A DNA stretch of 64,000 nucleotides, taken from JAGPUQ01 sp050179115 (GTDB lineage Bacteria > Pseudomonadota > Gammaproteobacteria > Pseudomonadales > Porticoccaceae). The stretch lies in contig JBFXFL010000004.1 of NCBI GenBank assembly GCA_050179115.1, forward strand, positions 40,444 through 104,443. Reading direction: 5' to 3'. Shown one piece after another: positions 32,991-42,023 of this stretch; within the stretch, counting starts at the first letter, position 1, and every line of letters starts with the position of its first letter. The notes under the pieces were generated by a model that was not told where the DNA came from, searched no databases, and worked only from the letters and a program-made list of their open reading frames with translations. The position numbers and the translations under genes are program-made.

Positions 32991-33067
32991 GCCGGAATAG
33001 CTCAGCTCGGTAGAGCAGCGCATTCGTAATGCGTTGGTCGGAGGTTCAAATCCTCTTTCCGGCACCA
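32991..33067 (+). tRNA. tRNA-Thr (CGU)
   Basis: The 77-base cloverleaf has acceptor stem GCCGGAA/TTCCGGC, D arm GCTC/GAGC, anticodon stem GCGCA/TGCGT with loop TTCGTAA (anticodon CGT reading ACG), T arm GGAGG/CCTCT with TTCAAAT, and encoded CCA. Confidence 0.95.
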
Positions 33068-33188
33068 GACGCCCCGCCGCCGGATTCAACCCCTCGCAGC
33101 GTGCATCGAGGCTGTGTTGTAAGGCAGAATTGGCGTGCGCTTGCAGCACCCATCGATTCCCGGGCGCAACGAAAGGAGACGTTCACCC

Positions 33189-33902
33189 ATGGCCGCCGTA
33201 TCGCGCCTGCTTCTGACCGCCCTGGTGTTCGTGCTGATGCCACAGGCATGGGCGGACCCGCGCAGCGAATCCCTGACCCAGGCGCTGGCGCGGACCGCGC
33301 CGGCGCTTAACCGCCAGGTGCTGACCAAAGCAGTCACCGCCATGAACTGCGCCGTCGCGGGCGGCGCGCGTCCGGCACAGCGGCTCGCGGTGATCGATTT
33401 TTCTCTGCCCTCGTCCAAACAGCGCTTCTGGGTCTTCGACCTGGAGCGGCGCAAACTGCTGATAGAGGATCACGTTGCCCATGGCCGCGGATCGGGCGAG
33501 GAGATGGCGACACGGTTTTCCAACGACATGGGCAGTCGTCAGTCCAGCCTGGGGTTGTTCCGCACCGCCGAAACCTATTACGGCAATTTCGGCTATTCGC
33601 TGCGCATGGATGGGCTCGAGCCCGGGATTAACGACCTCGCGCGCAAACGCAAGATCGTGATTCACTCCGCCGAGTACGTCGATCCGATCTGGATCCAGCT
33701 CAAGGGAGGTATCGGCCGCAGTTACGGCTGTCCCGCGGTCCGCCCCAATATCATCAACAGGGTGGTGGAAAACCTCAAGGATGGCCAGTTCCTGTTTTCT
33801 TACTACCCGGATCGCCACTGGCTGAACCGGTCGCTGTACCTGAATTGCGCACCTGACCGGATCGCCGCGATCGTGAACCCCATGCTCCACGCCAGACGTT
33901 GA
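33189..33902 (+). CDS. L,D-transpeptidase-like (YkuD_2) secreted protein
   Basis: The 237-residue product has a signal peptide (MAAVSRLLLTALVFVLMPQAWA). The body contains LAVIDFSLPSSKQRFWVFDLERRKLLIEDHVAHG, TYYGNFGYSLRMDGLEPGIN, KIVIHSAEYV and GRSYGCPAV. This HSA...SxGCPAV pattern is that of the murein L,D-transpeptidase catalytic domain family, with the cysteine as nucleophile. It may cross-link or modify peptidoglycan in the periplasm; activity is inferred only. AAAGGAGA precedes the ATG, and an upstream in-frame start is disfavoured. Confidence 0.85.
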   Translation: MAAVSRLLLTALVFVLMPQAWADPRSESLTQALARTAPALNRQVLTKAVTAMNCAVAGGARPAQRLAVIDFSLPSSKQRFWVFDLERRKLLIEDHVAHGRGSGEEMATRFSNDMGSRQSSLGLFRTAETYYGNFGYSLRMDGLEPGINDLARKRKIVIHSAEYVDPIWIQLKGGIGRSYGCPAVRPNIINRVVENLKDGQFLFSYYPDRHWLNRSLYLNCAPDRIAAIVNPMLHARR

Positions 33903-33942
33903 ACGAACTGCAACTCAAGCGCCTCCCCGGAACCCAAAAACC

Positions 33943-35838
33943 GTGATCCAACTCACCGGCATTACCTTGCGCCGGCATGTCGAGCCCCTGCTGGAGCAAG
34001 CTTCGGCGACGCTCTACCCGAGCCATCGCGTCGGCCTGATCGGCGCCAATGGCAGCGGCAAAAGCTCGCTGCTGGCGCTGTTGCGCGGCGAACTGTCGTC
34101 CGAGACCGGCGAGACCGCCGTCCCGAAACACTGGATCATCGCTCATATGGCGCAGGATCTCGGCGACCTGGAGCGATCGGCCCTCGACCTGGTACTCGAC
34201 GGCGATCCGGGATTTCGGGACGCCGAGCGCGAAGTCCTGCGTGCCGACGCCGATGGCGACGGCACCGCCATCGGCCGCGCCCACGCCCACTATCAACAGG
34301 TGGACGGCTACACCGCCCACGCCCGTGCGGCGACACTGCTGTCCGGGCTCGGCTTTCGCGCCTCCGATCAGCAACGACCGGCCGCCTCGTTTTCCGGCGG
34401 CTGGCGCGTGCGCCTCGGTCTCGCCCGGGCACTGATGTGTCCATCCGACTTGTTGCTGCTCGACGAACCGACCAATCACCTCGATCTCGAAGCAGTGCTG
34501 TGGCTGGAAGACTGGTTGAAGGCCTATCGCGGCACCCTGTTGCTGATCTCTCACGACCGCGATTTTCTCGATGCCGTGGTGAACGAGGTGCTGCACATCG
34601 AGCACCGGCAACTGCATCAGTATCGAGGTGGCTACAGCGATTTCGAGCGCCAGCGCGCGGCGCGTCTGGCGGGGCAGCAGGCGACCTACGAACAGCAACA
34701 GCGCGCCGTGGCCCATATGCAGCGCTTCGTCGACCGCTTCCGCGCGCAGGCCACCAAGGCCCGCGCCGCGCAAAGCCGGATCAAGGCGCTCGAACGAATG
34801 ACGCTGGTGGCTCCCGCCCAGGTCGACAATCCCTTCCGCTTCAGCTTCAAGGAGCCGCCGCGCGCCGGCAACCCGCTGCTGGTGCTGAACGAAGCGCGAA
34901 TGGGGTACGGCGATCCGCCGATCCTCGACGGCATCAGGCTGCAACTCTCGCCGGGCGATCGCATCGGCCTGCTGGGACCCAATGGGGCCGGTAAATCGAC
35001 CCTGATACGTACGCTCGCGGGCGAATTGCTGCCGCTGACCGGAACGCGCGAAGCCAGTACCAATCTTCGTATCGGTTATTTCGCGCAGCACCAACTGGAG
35101 CAGCTCGATCCCGGCGCCAGCTCTCTCGAACACCTCGCCCGACTCAGTCCGGTAGCCACCGAGCAGCGGCGGCGCGACTTTCTCGGCGGTTTCGGTTTCG
35201 CCGGCGATCGGGCAAGCAGCCCGGTAGCGCCGCTATCCGGTGGCGAAAAGGCGCGCCTGGTGCTCGCCCTGCTGGTCTGGCAGGCGCCCAATCTGCTGCT
35301 GCTCGATGAACCCACCAATCACCTCGATCTGGAAATGCGCGCGGCGCTGACCCTGGCCTTGCAGGACTATGCCGGCGCCCTGGTGGTGGTCTCCCACGAC
35401 CGCCATCTGCTCGCCACCACGGTGGATACCTACTGGCTGGTGAGCGACGGCGCGGTGACGGTCTTCGATGGCGACCTCTCGGACTACCGCCGCTGGCTCG
35501 AACGCCGTGCCCGGAGCGCAGCGCGTCCGGCCGAGCAAGGCCCTGCGACCGATGCAACGGGCCGGCGCGATCAACGCCGACGCGACGCGGCACGACGGGC
35601 GGAATTGCGTCCACTGCAGGAGCGGGCCTCCCGTCTCGCCGCGGAACTGGATCGAGTCGGTGCTGAACTCGCGAAGCTGGAACAGGAACTGGCAGATCCG
35701 GCGCTCTATGGTGCCGATGCCCGCGACCAGCTCACCGTCCTGCTCCAGCGCCAGGGCAAGTTGCGCCAGCGCGCGGAGCAACTGGAAGCCGAGTGGATCG
35801 CGGCGGAAGAATCCCTGGTCGTCGTGCAGGCCGAGTGA
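33943..35838 (+). CDS. ABC-F family ATPase (YheS-like)
   Basis: ABC-F proteins bind the ribosomal E site and influence translation; they lack membrane domains. The 631-residue product starts at GTG 33943. It has two ATPase cassettes: NGSGKSS with FSGGWRVRLGLARAL and LLLLDEPTNHLDLEA, then NGAGKST with LSGGEKARLVLALL and LLLLDEPTNHLDLEM. The intervening linker (RYRGGYSDFERQRAARL) fits the P-site-tRNA interaction motif region. The C-terminus is a charged coiled coil. The length is close to E. coli YheS. Confidence 0.93.
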   Translation: MIQLTGITLRRHVEPLLEQASATLYPSHRVGLIGANGSGKSSLLALLRGELSSETGETAVPKHWIIAHMAQDLGDLERSALDLVLDGDPGFRDAEREVLRADADGDGTAIGRAHAHYQQVDGYTAHARAATLLSGLGFRASDQQRPAASFSGGWRVRLGLARALMCPSDLLLLDEPTNHLDLEAVLWLEDWLKAYRGTLLLISHDRDFLDAVVNEVLHIEHRQLHQYRGGYSDFERQRAARLAGQQATYEQQQRAVAHMQRFVDRFRAQATKARAAQSRIKALERMTLVAPAQVDNPFRFSFKEPPRAGNPLLVLNEARMGYGDPPILDGIRLQLSPGDRIGLLGPNGAGKSTLIRTLAGELLPLTGTREASTNLRIGYFAQHQLEQLDPGASSLEHLARLSPVATEQRRRDFLGGFGFAGDRASSPVAPLSGGEKARLVLALLVWQAPNLLLLDEPTNHLDLEMRAALTLALQDYAGALVVVSHDRHLLATTVDTYWLVSDGAVTVFDGDLSDYRRWLERRARSAARPAEQGPATDATGRRDQRRRDAARRAELRPLQERASRLAAELDRVGAELAKLEQELADPALYGADARDQLTVLLQRQGKLRQRAEQLEAEWIAAEESLVVVQAE

Positions 35839-35912
35839 TTCGGGACCGCGCGGTCAGCGGGATACGGGGATAGCCCGGTCGCGCCAGGCCCGGAGGCAGG
35901 ATCGGTCCGGGG

Positions 35913-37742
35913 TTATTCCACCGTGACCGACTTGGCGAGGTTGCGCGGCTGATCCACATCGGTGCCTTTCAATACCGCGACGTGATAGGCGAGCAGCTGC
36001 AACGGCAGGGTGTAAATGATGGGTTCGAGGCTCTTGGGGACATGGGGCAAACTGACCACCGTCACCCCGGGCTGATCGCGAAACCCGGCATCCCGATCGG
36101 CGAATACGAACAGTGCGCCGCCGCGTGCCTGTACTTCATGCAGGTTGGACTTGAGCTTTTCGAGCAGCTCATTGTTGGGCGCAACGGCAACCACCGGCAT
36201 ATCCGCGTCAACCAGTGCCAGGGGTCCGTGTTTGAGCTCGCCGGCCGGGTAGGCTTCGGCATGGATATAGGAGATTTCCTTGAGCTTCAGGGCGCCTTCC
36301 AGGGCAATGGGATACTGCACCCCGCGACCGAGGAACAGCGCGTGGTGCTTGTCTGCGAAGCACTTGAAGGTGGCTTCGATTTCGGCGTCCAGCGCCAACA
36401 CCCGGCTACCCAGTTCGGGCAGCGCGTGCAGCGCGGCGACCAGTTCGGCTTCCCGCTCAACCGACAGATTGCCGCGCGCCCGGGCGATGGCGATGCACAG
36501 CAATTGCAGCGCCACCAGCTGGGTGGTGAAGGCCTTGGTCGACGCCACCCCGATCTCCGGACCCGCGCGGGTCAGCAGGGCGAGGCCGGTCTCCCGCACC
36601 AGCGAGCTGTTGGCCACGTTGCAGATGGCAAGGCTGTCGAGATAGCCAGCCTCGCGCGCCGCCTTCAATGCAGCCAGGGTGTCGGCGGTCTCGCCGGACT
36701 GGGAGATGGCGACGAACAGGGTATTTTTCGGCACCACCACCTTGCGATAGCGGTATTCGCTCGCGACTTCCACCTGGCAGGGGATGCCGGCCCATTCCTC
36801 CAGCCAGTAACGCGCCACCAGTCCCGCGTGATAGCTGGTCCCGCAGGCCACCAGATGCAGGTTTTCCACCACCGCGAAGCGTTCGGATGCGGTCGCGCCG
36901 AATATCTCGGGCAGCACCCGGTGGGCACTGATGCGGCCTTCCAGGGTGGCGGTCAGCACGGCCGGCTGCTCATGGATTTCCTTGAGCATGAAGTGGCGGA
37001 AACCGCCTTTGTCGGCGTGATCGACAACGTCGGACAAGGTGTGGACGGGGCGCGTCACCACCGCGCCGTCGCGGTCGCGCACCTGGTAGTCCACCGCCGT
37101 CAAGGTCACGCGGTCACCGTCCTCCAGATACACAAAGCGATCGGTGACCTGACGCAGCGCCAGGGCATCGGAGGCGAGAAAGTGCTCCTCGATGCCAACC
37201 CCCAATACCAGCGGACTGCCGCTGCGCGCGCCCACCAGGGTGCCGGGCTCGGTGGCCGAGACCACCGCCAGTGCGTAGGCACCTTCCAACCTTGTCAGTG
37301 CTGCGTCCAGAGCACCGGCGAGATCCAGACCCTGCTTCAGCAAGTGGTGCATCAGATGGGCGACGACCTCGGTATCGGTGTCCGACTGAAATTCATAGCC
37401 CAGTGATTCCAGCTCCGCGCGCAGCGCGCGGAAATTCTCGATGATGCCGTTATGGACCAGGGCGATCGGGCCCGAGTGGTGGGGGTGCGCGTTGATTTCG
37501 CTCGGCCTGCCGTGCGTCGCCCAGCGGGTGTGGGCGATGCCGAGGTGGCCCGGAAAGGGAATATCCGCCAGATCGTCGGCCAGCAGCGCGACCTTGCCGG
37601 CGTGCTTGCGACAGAGCAGGACGCCGTCGGCGACAATCGCCATGCCCACCGAATCGTAGCCGCGGTACTCCAGGCGCTTGAGACCCTCGAGCAGAATGGC
37701 CGCCACATTGCGCTGGGCGGTGGCGGCGACGATGCCGCACAT
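35913..37742 (-). CDS. glmS: Glutamine-fructose-6-phosphate aminotransferase
   Basis: GlmS makes glucosamine 6-phosphate, the entry to peptidoglycan and LPS amino sugars. The 609-residue product starts MCGIVAATAQRNVA, with Cys2 the glutaminase nucleophile after Met removal. It has HTRWATHGRPSEINAHPH and GIIENFRALR in the glutaminase half, and two SIS domains with CGTSYHAGLVARYW, SQSGETADTLAALK, ASTKAFTTQ and the C-terminal LPRNLAKSVTVE variant (here QPRNLAKSVTVE). It follows glmU with a one-base overlap and ends the atp-glmU-glmS block. Confidence 0.98.
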   Translation of the reverse strand: MCGIVAATAQRNVAAILLEGLKRLEYRGYDSVGMAIVADGVLLCRKHAGKVALLADDLADIPFPGHLGIAHTRWATHGRPSEINAHPHHSGPIALVHNGIIENFRALRAELESLGYEFQSDTDTEVVAHLMHHLLKQGLDLAGALDAALTRLEGAYALAVVSATEPGTLVGARSGSPLVLGVGIEEHFLASDALALRQVTDRFVYLEDGDRVTLTAVDYQVRDRDGAVVTRPVHTLSDVVDHADKGGFRHFMLKEIHEQPAVLTATLEGRISAHRVLPEIFGATASERFAVVENLHLVACGTSYHAGLVARYWLEEWAGIPCQVEVASEYRYRKVVVPKNTLFVAISQSGETADTLAALKAAREAGYLDSLAICNVANSSLVRETGLALLTRAGPEIGVASTKAFTTQLVALQLLCIAIARARGNLSVEREAELVAALHALPELGSRVLALDAEIEATFKCFADKHHALFLGRGVQYPIALEGALKLKEISYIHAEAYPAGELKHGPLALVDADMPVVAVAPNNELLEKLKSNLHEVQARGGALFVFADRDAGFRDQPGVTVVSLPHVPKSLEPIIYTLPLQLLAYHVAVLKGTDVDQPRNLAKSVTVE

Positions 37743-39115
37743 CAGTGGTCATCCTTTTTTGGGGGCCGGCGCCAGCCGGGAATGTTGCGCTGCTTGCCGC
37801 GACCGACGCCGAGATGGCCGGCGGGCACGTCGACCGTGATGGTGGAGCCTGCGCCAACGGTTGCGCCGGGGCCTACCGCCACCGGTGCCACCAATGCACT
37901 GTTGGAGCCGATAAAGGCGCCATCGCCAATTTCGGTGCGGTGCTTGGCGGCGCCGTCGTAATTGCACGTAATGGTTCCCGCGCCCAGGTTCACGTCTTCG
38001 CCCAACCGGGCATCGCCCACATAGGCGAGATGGTTCGCCTTGCTGCCGCGACCGAACTCTGCCTGCTTGGTTTCGACGAAGTTACCGATCCGCGCCTGCT
38101 CGCCGATGCGCGTTCCCTCCCGCAACCGGGCGAAGGGGCCGACCTGGGCGCCGGCGGCAACGACGGCCGGCCCTTCGATCACGGTGTTGGCCTTGATCTG
38201 CGCACCGCGGCCGATTTCCGCGTCGCGCATTACGCAGCCGGGCCCGATGCGGACATCATCGCCCAGCGTCACGCGGCCCTCGAACACGCAGTTGATGTCG
38301 ATGAAGACGTCGCGCCCGACACTCAGCTCGCCGCGGCAATCGAAGCGTGCCGGATCGGCGAGCGTCGCCCCGGCGGCCATCAGGCGCTCGGCCAGCCGCA
38401 GCTGATAACGCCGCTCAAGGCCGGCGAGCTGGGCGCGGTCGTTGACGCCTTCGACTTCTTCCGGGCTGCGCGGATGAAGGGTCTGAATCGCTGTACCCTC
38501 CGCCGCGGCGAGGGCGACGATGTCTGTCAGATAGTATTCGCCCTGCGCGTTTGCGTTGCCGACCCGGGCCAGCCAGGCGCGCAGCTTGCGCACCGGCATG
38601 GCCATGATCCCGGTGTTGATTTCGCTGAGGGCGCGCTGCGCAACGGTCGCGTCTTTTTCTTCGATGATTCCGGTCACGGCGCCACAGCCATCACGCAGGA
38701 TGCGGCCATAGCCGGCGGGGTTATCGAGGTGCGCCGTCAACAGGGCCAGCGCGCCTTCGGCTGCGGATGCCGCCATGGCCGTGAGAGTCGCCTGCTCGAG
38801 CAGCGGAACGTCACCGTAAACGATCAGCGCGGTCCCCTGATCGTCGAGTTCGGGCAGGGCCTGGCTCACCGCGTGTGCGGTGCCCAACTGTTCGCGCTGC
38901 TCCACCCAGGAAACCGGATAGCCGACACAGGCTTGCTGCACGGCCGCCATGCCCGCCCCGACAACAACCCAGGTGCGCTGATCAGGCAGGCTTCGGGCGG
39001 TATCGAGGACATGGGCGAGCAGGGGCTTGCCGGCAAGGAGGTGGAGGACCTTGGGCAGGGCGGAGCGCATCCGGGTACCCTTGCCCGCGGCGAGCACGAT
39101 GATCTGTGTCTGCAC
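37742..39115 (-). CDS. glmU: Bifunctional GlmU: GlcN-1-P acetyltransferase / UDP-GlcNAc pyrophosphorylase
   Basis: GlmU carries out the last two steps to UDP-GlcNAc. The 457-residue product has the N-terminal nucleotidyltransferase motif LAAGKGTRMRSALPKVLHLLAGKPL, EQLGTAHAV and YGDVPLLE. A left-handed beta-helix follows, with hexapeptide repeats (IGPGCVMRDAEIGRGAQIKANTVIEG) and the acetyltransferase segment NFVETKQAEFGRGSKANHLAYVGDA and TITCNYDGAAKHRTEIGDGAFIGSN. The 133-base spacer to atpC has no clear terminator. Confidence 0.98.
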   Translation of the reverse strand: MQTQIIVLAAGKGTRMRSALPKVLHLLAGKPLLAHVLDTARSLPDQRTWVVVGAGMAAVQQACVGYPVSWVEQREQLGTAHAVSQALPELDDQGTALIVYGDVPLLEQATLTAMAASAAEGALALLTAHLDNPAGYGRILRDGCGAVTGIIEEKDATVAQRALSEINTGIMAMPVRKLRAWLARVGNANAQGEYYLTDIVALAAAEGTAIQTLHPRSPEEVEGVNDRAQLAGLERRYQLRLAERLMAAGATLADPARFDCRGELSVGRDVFIDINCVFEGRVTLGDDVRIGPGCVMRDAEIGRGAQIKANTVIEGPAVVAAGAQVGPFARLREGTRIGEQARIGNFVETKQAEFGRGSKANHLAYVGDARLGEDVNLGAGTITCNYDGAAKHRTEIGDGAFIGSNSALVAPVAVGPGATVGAGSTITVDVPAGHLGVGRGKQRNIPGWRRPPKKDDH

Positions 39116-39248
39116 TATGACCCTGCCGAGTTCGCTACCGGGCCCAGTATAGCAGCGGGCTCAAAGACGCCACCGGGGCCGGCGGCAGGGATGGGGACAA
39201 AATGGCTGGTGGAACCCGCTGGCCGCAGCAACTGGTGCCGGCTCGGGA

Positions 39249-39680
39249 TCAGCCCGCGTGGCGGGCGCGGCGGCGCAATTCCTCGATGGTGCGCAGACGT
39301 GCAGCTGCCTCGCCCAGGCGGGAGAGTGCTTCCGAATATTCCATCTCGGCGCCGCGGTTCTGCAGTTCCTGCTCGGCCTGGCGCTTGGCCTCCAGCGCGG
39401 CCGCCTCATCGAGGTCGCCGGCACGATCACCGGCATCGGCAAGGATGGTCACCAGATGGGGCTGGACTTCGAGAAAACCGCCGGACAGAAAATAAATTTC
39501 TTCCTGGCCGCCCTGGCGTATGACACGCACCGGACCCGGTTTGATGCCGGTGAGCAGAGGCGTGTGGCCGTAGGCGATACCCAACTCTCCCAGCGTGCCG
39601 GTCAGCACCAGCATTTCCACCAAGCCGGAGAACATCGATTTCTCGGCGGTCACTATGTCGCAGTGAAACATCATGGCCAT
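39249..39680 (-). CDS. atpC: F1Fo ATP synthase epsilon subunit
   Basis: Epsilon is a central-stalk subunit that couples rotation and inhibits ATP hydrolysis. The 143-residue product contains FHCDIVTAEKSMFSGLVEMLVLTGTLGELGIAYGHTPLLTGI and GGFLEVQPHLVTILAD, then a C-terminal helical hairpin. Two internal ATGs (39674, 39671) are alternative starts. It is the last gene of the atpIBEFHAGDC operon. Confidence 0.97.
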   Translation of the reverse strand: MAMMFHCDIVTAEKSMFSGLVEMLVLTGTLGELGIAYGHTPLLTGIKPGPVRVIRQGGQEEIYFLSGGFLEVQPHLVTILADAGDRAGDLDEAAALEAKRQAEQELQNRGAEMEYSEALSRLGEAAARLRTIEELRRRARHAG

Positions 39681-39707
39681 CGCTGGTTTACGCTCCGCCC
39701 GCAGTGA

Positions 39708-41084
39708 TTAAAGGGTTTTCGCTTTCTCGACTGCTTCTTCGATGGTGCCGACCATGTAGAAAGCCTGTTCGGGCAGATGGTCGTAATCGCCGTTGAGAAT
39801 CCCCTTGAAGCTGGCAACCGTGTCCTTCAACGGCACATACTTGCCCGGGCTGCCGGTGAAGACTTCCGCCACGAAGAAAGGCTGCGACAGGAAGCGCTGG
39901 ATTTTCCGCGCCCGATCCACCACCAGCTTGTCTTCCTCGGACAGTTCATCCATGCCGAGAATGGCGATGATATCGCGCAACTCCTTGTAACGCTGCAACA
40001 CCGACTGCACGCCGCGCGCCACGTCGTAGTGATCCTTGCCGATCACCAGGGGATCCAGCAACCGCGAAGTGGAGTCAAGGGGATCCACTGCCGGATAAAT
40101 CCCGAGCTCCGCGATCTGCCGTGACAACACCAGGGTTGCATCCAGGTGCGCGAAGGTGGTGGCGGGGGAGGGGTCGGTGAGGTCATCCGCCGGCACATAT
40201 ACCGCCTGGAAGGAGGTGATGGAGCCGGTTTGCGTCGAAGTGATGCGCTCCTGCAATACGCCCATCTCGGCGGCGAGGGTCGGTTGATAGCCCACCGCCG
40301 ACGGCATGCGGCCGAGCAAGGCCGACACTTCGGTGCCGGCAAGCGTGTAGCGGTAGATGTTATCGACGAACATGAGAACGTCGCGGCCTTCGTCGCGGAA
40401 ATATTCCGCCATGGTGAGGCCGGTAAGGGCGACGCGCAGACGGTTGCCCGGCGGCTCGTTCATCTGCCCGTACACCAGCGCCACTTTGTCGAGAACATTC
40501 GATTCCTTCATTTCGTGATAGAAATCGTTACCTTCCCGGGTGCGCTCGCCGACACCGGCGAACACGGAAAATCCGGAGTGCTCCATGGCGATGTTGCGGA
40601 TCAGTTCCATGAGCGTCACGGTCTTGCCCACCCCGGCACCGCCGAACAGGCCCACCTTGCCGCCCTTGGAGATCGGCATGATGAGGTCGATTACCTTGAT
40701 GCCCGTTTCGAGCAGCTCGACGGCGGAGGACTGTTCTGCGTAGGTCGGCGCCGCACGGTGAATCGGCATCCGCGACTCGTGCTGGATCGGACCGGCCTCG
40801 TCGATGGGATTGCCGAGCACGTCCATGATGCGGCCCAGGGTGCCCTGCCCGACGGGCACGGCGATGGGGCTGCCCGTGTTGCTGACGTTGAGGCCCCGGC
40901 TGACGCCCTCGGACGAACCCATGGCGATGGTTCGCACCACGCCGTCGCCGAGTTGCTGCTGGACTTCGAGGGTAAGACCCCGCTCGTCCACCAGCAGTGC
41001 ATCATAGACATTGGGAACGCTGTCGCGCGGAAATTCAACGTCGATGACAGCACCGATGATCTGCACGATACGTCCGCTACTCAT
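39708..41084 (-). CDS. atpD: F1Fo ATP synthase beta subunit
   Basis: Beta carries the catalytic nucleotide sites. The 458-residue product shows the P-loop GGAGVGKT, the catalytic glutamate in GVGERTREGNDFY, the DELSEED-type lever (GMDELSEEDKLVV), and TGSITSFQAVYVPADDLTDPSPATTFAHLDATLVLSR. The length matches E. coli AtpD. It lies between atpG and atpC. Confidence 0.99.
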   Translation of the reverse strand: MSSGRIVQIIGAVIDVEFPRDSVPNVYDALLVDERGLTLEVQQQLGDGVVRTIAMGSSEGVSRGLNVSNTGSPIAVPVGQGTLGRIMDVLGNPIDEAGPIQHESRMPIHRAAPTYAEQSSAVELLETGIKVIDLIMPISKGGKVGLFGGAGVGKTVTLMELIRNIAMEHSGFSVFAGVGERTREGNDFYHEMKESNVLDKVALVYGQMNEPPGNRLRVALTGLTMAEYFRDEGRDVLMFVDNIYRYTLAGTEVSALLGRMPSAVGYQPTLAAEMGVLQERITSTQTGSITSFQAVYVPADDLTDPSPATTFAHLDATLVLSRQIAELGIYPAVDPLDSTSRLLDPLVIGKDHYDVARGVQSVLQRYKELRDIIAILGMDELSEEDKLVVDRARKIQRFLSQPFFVAEVFTGSPGKYVPLKDTVASFKGILNGDYDHLPEQAFYMVGTIEEAVEKAKTL

Positions 41085-41133
41085 TTGCTATCCTCTCGCA
41101 ATACGAAATATAGGTTGCCGATGCCACATCGGA

Positions 41134-41994
41134 TCAGACGGCGGCCGCGCCGCTGACGATCTCGGACAGTTCCTGGGTGATCGCCGCCTGCCGTGCCTTG
41201 TTGTACAGCAGCTCCAGCTCGTCAATCAGTGTGGAAGCGTTTTCGGTGGCATTTTTCATCGCCACCATCCGCGCGGCCTGCTCACAGGCCTTGTTCTCAA
41301 CCACGCCCTGGTACACCTGGGACTCCATGTAGCGCGCGAGCAGCCCGTCGAGCAGCTCTTTGGCGTCGGGTTCGTACAGATAATCCCAGTGATGCTTCAT
41401 CTTGTCGTCGCGCGCGGCGTCAAGCGGCAACAGTTGCTCCAGCGCGGGCTTCTGGGTCATGGTGTTGACGAACTTGTTGCTCGCAATAAACAGGCGATCG
41501 ATACGCTTTTCGTCGTAACTGTCGAGCATCACCTTGACGCTACCGATCAGCGTCTGCACCGACGGTTTGTCGCCGAGATCCCGCACGCTGGCGACGACGT
41601 TACCGCCATGGCTGCCGAAAAATGCGCTGGCCTTGGCACCGATGGTGCAGACATCAATGCCGACGCCCTGCCGGTTCCATTCCGCCATGGCCTTCAGCGC
41701 CACTTTGAACAGATTGATGTTGAGACCGCCGCAAAGGCCGCGATCGGTCGAAACCAGAATGAACCCGACGCGCTTCACTTCGCGCACCGCCATGTACTGG
41801 TGGCGATACTCCGGCGATGCGTTGGCGATATGCCCCACCACACCGCGAATACGCTCGGCATAGGGCTTGCCGAGCGCCATCTGATCCTGGGCGCGACGCA
41901 TCTTGCTCGCCGCGACCATCTCCATGGCGCTGGTGATCTTCTGCGTACTTTTGACGCTCGTGATCTTGGTCTTGACTTCTTTTCCAACGGCCAT
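41134..41994 (-). CDS. atpG: F1Fo ATP synthase gamma subunit
   Basis: Gamma is the rotating central shaft. The 286-residue product starts MAVGKEVKTKITSVKSTQKITSAMEMVAASKMRRAQ, with FILVSTDRGLCGGLNINLFK in the middle and a C-terminal helix (ARMVAMKNATENASTLIDELELLYNKARQAAITQELSEIVSGAAAV) that pairs with the N-terminal helix to form the coiled-coil rotor. Confidence 0.98.
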   Translation of the reverse strand: MAVGKEVKTKITSVKSTQKITSAMEMVAASKMRRAQDQMALGKPYAERIRGVVGHIANASPEYRHQYMAVREVKRVGFILVSTDRGLCGGLNINLFKVALKAMAEWNRQGVGIDVCTIGAKASAFFGSHGGNVVASVRDLGDKPSVQTLIGSVKVMLDSYDEKRIDRLFIASNKFVNTMTQKPALEQLLPLDAARDDKMKHHWDYLYEPDAKELLDGLLARYMESQVYQGVVENKACEQAARMVAMKNATENASTLIDELELLYNKARQAAITQELSEIVSGAAAV

Positions 41995-42023
41995 CGCGTT
42001 TAGTTTCCCGGCGCTCTAGGTGT

